From Thiocapsa sp. UBA6158 (GTDB taxonomy: Bacteria > Pseudomonadota > Gammaproteobacteria > Chromatiales > Chromatiaceae), in contig NZ_DIUM01000123.1 of NCBI RefSeq assembly GCF_002423035.1, positions 1 through 35,382 on the forward strand: a DNA stretch of 35,382 bases. The letters run 5' to 3'. A model generated the notes under the pieces. That model had not been told where the DNA came from. It did not search any database and was given only the letters and a program-made list of their open reading frames with translations. Both the position numbers and the translations under genes were made by a program. Position 1 is the stretch's first letter. Each line of letters starts with the position of its first letter. Of the stretch, positions 33,518 through 35,382 are shown piece after piece.

Positions 33518-33586
33518 CGAGATGCTACGTTTTCAAGTGAACTCGACGTTTGGTGCAGCCACGGCCCCCGGTGGGGGCGCGGTTTA
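33502..33586 (-). repeat. Dispersed intergenic element, R module in reverse orientation, locus G
   Basis: Arms TGAACCGCG (33502-33510) and CGCGGTTTA (33578-33586); total 85 bp. Its reverse complement closely matches the R modules of loci A and E (GTGCAGCCACGGCC, GAACTCGACGTTTGGTGCAG versus their complement). The first 16 bases encode the C-terminus and stop of the preceding gene. It lies between convergent genes. Confidence 0.82.
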
Positions 33587-33616
33587 AATTAATAGCTTTA
33601 ACGGAAAAAGATCTTC

Positions 33617-33626
33617 ACGCATGAGT
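33617..33626 (+). repeat. Candidate left terminal inverted repeat of the 547-codon unit
   Basis: ACGCATGAGT matches the reverse complement of the last ten bases of the window (35373-35382, ACTGATGCGT) at nine of ten positions. Together they bracket the gene at 33626-35239. The right copy may continue past the window end. Chance cannot be ruled out. Confidence 0.35.
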
Positions 33627-35239
33627 CAAATTTGCAAGGGGGTTATTTTGGCCTGAGCGAGGAGCTGCTCCAGGGCACGATCGAGTTCTTTGATGGCCTT
33701 GGCCATCGGGCGGTCGGGCGCTTGCGGGCAGCCGTCGAAGAGTTGTGAGAGTCCCGGTCGCAGCAGGCGGTTGTTGAGTTTCACGAAGAGCATGGCCACC
33801 CGCAGGCCGGTGGGGGTGACCTGATACTGGTGGCTGTTGGGCAGACGTTCGATGAGGCCGTGCAGGCGCAGTCGGCGCAGATCATAGGTCGCCTTGCCGG
33901 GGCCGTAGTCCTGGAGCGGCACGCCGAGCAGTTGGGCCATTTTCTCGCGCAGCCAGACGTTGCGGAACCGCTGCGGAATGAAGAACAGGCACAGGGTGGC
34001 GAGGAGTGACATGACGCGTGGATCACCGAAGGTCAGGCGGGGGACCCGTTGCCCGTCGATGGTCTGCGGCTGGGTGACGGCCTCGAACACCCCGGCGGCC
34101 AGGGCACAGTCCTGACTGATGGTTTCGACCTCGAGCAGGCGGCGATTGGCGGCAAAGCCGATGGCCCGCAAGGCGGGCAGGTTGCACAGTTTGCGGCCGA
34201 TGCCGAAGTCACGGGTGTTGTTGATGGTCGTTTCGGTGCGCAGCGCACGTTCGAGCTTGAAGTACTGCTTGATCTTGGAGCGTTTGTAGCTGACATGCAG
34301 CGTGGGGATGACCCCTCGGGTAAGCACGCGGGTACAAAACCGCCCCGGCGTGCGCTTGGTGATGCGACGCTGGAAGATCAAGCTGACTTTCTCGGGTCGA
34401 CCCAGATCGAGGTTCTCGCGAATCAGTTCCTCGAACAGTTGGCGCCCGGCGAGCGGACGGTCGAGGACTTGGGTGCGGGCAAACTCCGCCTGCAGAATCG
34501 ACAGCTCGTAGCGGAATCCCGCGGCGCGGTCTTCGGGCGTGAAGGGATGCGGCAGGCGCGCGAACCATTTGCGCACCATCGCCTCGATGCGCTCGGCGCT
34601 CATCGCGTCGAGGATCCCTTGCAGGGCCGGCCCCTCTGCACACCGCAGGATCCCATTGTCGAGCGGCGCGAAGGCCAGGCCGGCCTTCGCCAGTTGCCGC
34701 TTGGCGTACTCGTGGCCGTTCAGGCAGATCCGCGCGGTGTAGGGAAAGTAGGATGAGAATTTGATGAACAGCGGACCGAAGTCCTCGTCCACGAGGTAGA
34801 AATAGTACTGGTTGCACATGACATCGGAGCGACTGAGCCATGGAAAGCTGTCGCCGGTCAGCGGGTTGCATCTCTTGGAGACGCGAAAGGTGGAAAACTT
34901 CTCCTGCGCCACGCCGATGTACAGCACGCCCTCGGTCGGTGATGCCAGCGCCAAGCGCCTCTGCGTTTCCTCATCCTTGTTCTGGTGCGCATGAAAATGC
35001 ACCACGTCGATCTGCTCGCGCTTGGCAAAGGCCTCGATCGCGGCGACAAAGGCATGACTCATCGGGGCCATCAACATGGTCGAGGCGACGGCAGCGCCGC
35101 GGTGCATACGGAAGAAGTAAGCCACCCCGCTCCCGGTCTGCAGCCTGGGCTGGTAGGCGTTGAGGTAGAGTCGATCGATCCCCTCGACATCCAGCGTCAC
35201 ATGCGCGTTCAACAACTCACCGATGGTTTGTCCTATCAT
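33626..35239 (-). CDS. Large protein of unknown function, possibly from a mobile element
   Basis: This 537-residue protein (547 from ATG 35269) has no function I can name. The start at 35239 (MIGQTIGELLNAHVTLDVEG) is preferred on sequence character; neither start has a strong Shine-Dalgarno. Notable motifs are GVAYFFRMHRGA, VVHFHAHQNKDEETQRRLAL, FGPLFIKFSSYFPYTARICL, ALRTETTINNTRDFGIG and LTFGDPRVMSLLATLCLFFI. Residues about 440-500 (KATYDLRRLRLHGLIERLPN, then HQYQVTPTGLRVAMLF) look like a winged helix. I recall similar proteins as multicopy hypothetical proteins in proteobacteria, but this is memory, not a search. The candidate terminal repeats on both sides raise the possibility of an IS-like unit. 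Confidence 0.75.
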   Translation of the reverse strand: MIGQTIGELLNAHVTLDVEGIDRLYLNAYQPRLQTGSGVAYFFRMHRGAAVASTMLMAPMSHAFVAAIEAFAKREQIDVVHFHAHQNKDEETQRRLALASPTEGVLYIGVAQEKFSTFRVSKRCNPLTGDSFPWLSRSDVMCNQYYFYLVDEDFGPLFIKFSSYFPYTARICLNGHEYAKRQLAKAGLAFAPLDNGILRCAEGPALQGILDAMSAERIEAMVRKWFARLPHPFTPEDRAAGFRYELSILQAEFARTQVLDRPLAGRQLFEELIRENLDLGRPEKVSLIFQRRITKRTPGRFCTRVLTRGVIPTLHVSYKRSKIKQYFKLERALRTETTINNTRDFGIGRKLCNLPALRAIGFAANRRLLEVETISQDCALAAGVFEAVTQPQTIDGQRVPRLTFGDPRVMSLLATLCLFFIPQRFRNVWLREKMAQLLGVPLQDYGPGKATYDLRRLRLHGLIERLPNSHQYQVTPTGLRVAMLFVKLNNRLLRPGLSQLFDGCPQAPDRPMAKAIKELDRALEQLLAQAKITPLQI

Positions 35240-35372
35240 GACGGCAGGCCCCGGTTGACACAGGGACATCGCGTCCCACTCGCCGCCCAGGCGGCTCTAT
35301 ACGGTAGCTTAGTGCACCGACGATCAATCGGGGCCTCCCCATGTCTCGTTGGTCTGAGGGGGTGTGACCGAA

Positions 35373-35382
35373 ACTGATGCGT
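35373..35382 (-). repeat. Candidate right terminal inverted repeat, cut by the window end
   Basis: ACTGATGCGT pairs with ACGCATGAGT at 33617-33626 in inverted orientation, nine of ten bases. The window ends exactly here. The upstream stretch 35240-35372 holds no convincing gene. Confidence 0.35.

Overview
The window looks like chromosomal DNA of a high-GC gammaproteobacterium, most likely a purple sulfur bacterium of the Chromatiaceae (Thiocapsa/Allochromatium type). This is inferred from the strong GC bias at third codon positions, a DsrC-type sulfur carrier with both C-terminal cysteines, an anaerobic Hcp gene behind a perfect FNR-type box, and the housekeeping set trpS-scpA-scpB-rluB. No rRNA, tRNA, CRISPR array or phage module was seen.

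Layout. (1) 1-4.0 kb: the right end of a type I restriction-modification operon (3' end of hsdS, then hsdR) with a Phd/RelE-type toxin-antitoxin pair between the two subunits. (2) 4.0-8.5 kb: accessory and poorly conserved genes: a small membrane protein, a possible decayed reading frame, a large secreted beta-helix protein and an unknown CxxC protein. (3) 8.5-12.2 kb: anaerobic and sulfur-linked genes: hcp, a dsrC paralogue, a DUF3050 heme-oxygenase-like protein and a UreH_2/SafE-type membrane protein. (4) 12.5-24.8 kb: housekeeping and regulation: an AAA+/Fis regulator without GAFTGA, RNase AM and YciO, a site-2 protease, trpS, scpA-scpB, rluB, a stand-alone Lrp-type RAM domain, a Xre-RES toxin-antitoxin pair, an APC permease and a COG4255 protein. 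(5) 24.9-26.6 kb, minus strand: YbaK, DUF427 and DUF938 proteins. (6) 26.9-33.5 kb: a lipoprotein, a membrane protein, a two-domain VOC protein, rimO, a DUF2892 protein and an APH-like/P-loop kinase fusion. (7) 33.6-35.2 kb: a 537-codon gene of unknown function between possible terminal inverted repeats, perhaps an IS-like unit.

The most striking non-gene signal is a family of intergenic elements at seven loci (11 modules). Each module is 83-88 bp long and bounded by inverted repeats of the type TAAACCGCG...CGCGGTTTA. The arms vary between copies, but mostly with matching changes on the other side. The left module usually begins exactly on the TAA stop codon of the gene before it and is followed by an RRNGATTA-like motif. 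At four loci a second, differently filled module follows after a 23-30 bp AT-rich linker. I do not recognise this as a named repeat family. Two other small repeat families are also present: a GGGCGACT..AGTCGCCC hairpin in two copies, and two runs of 7-bp tandem repeats before rluB.
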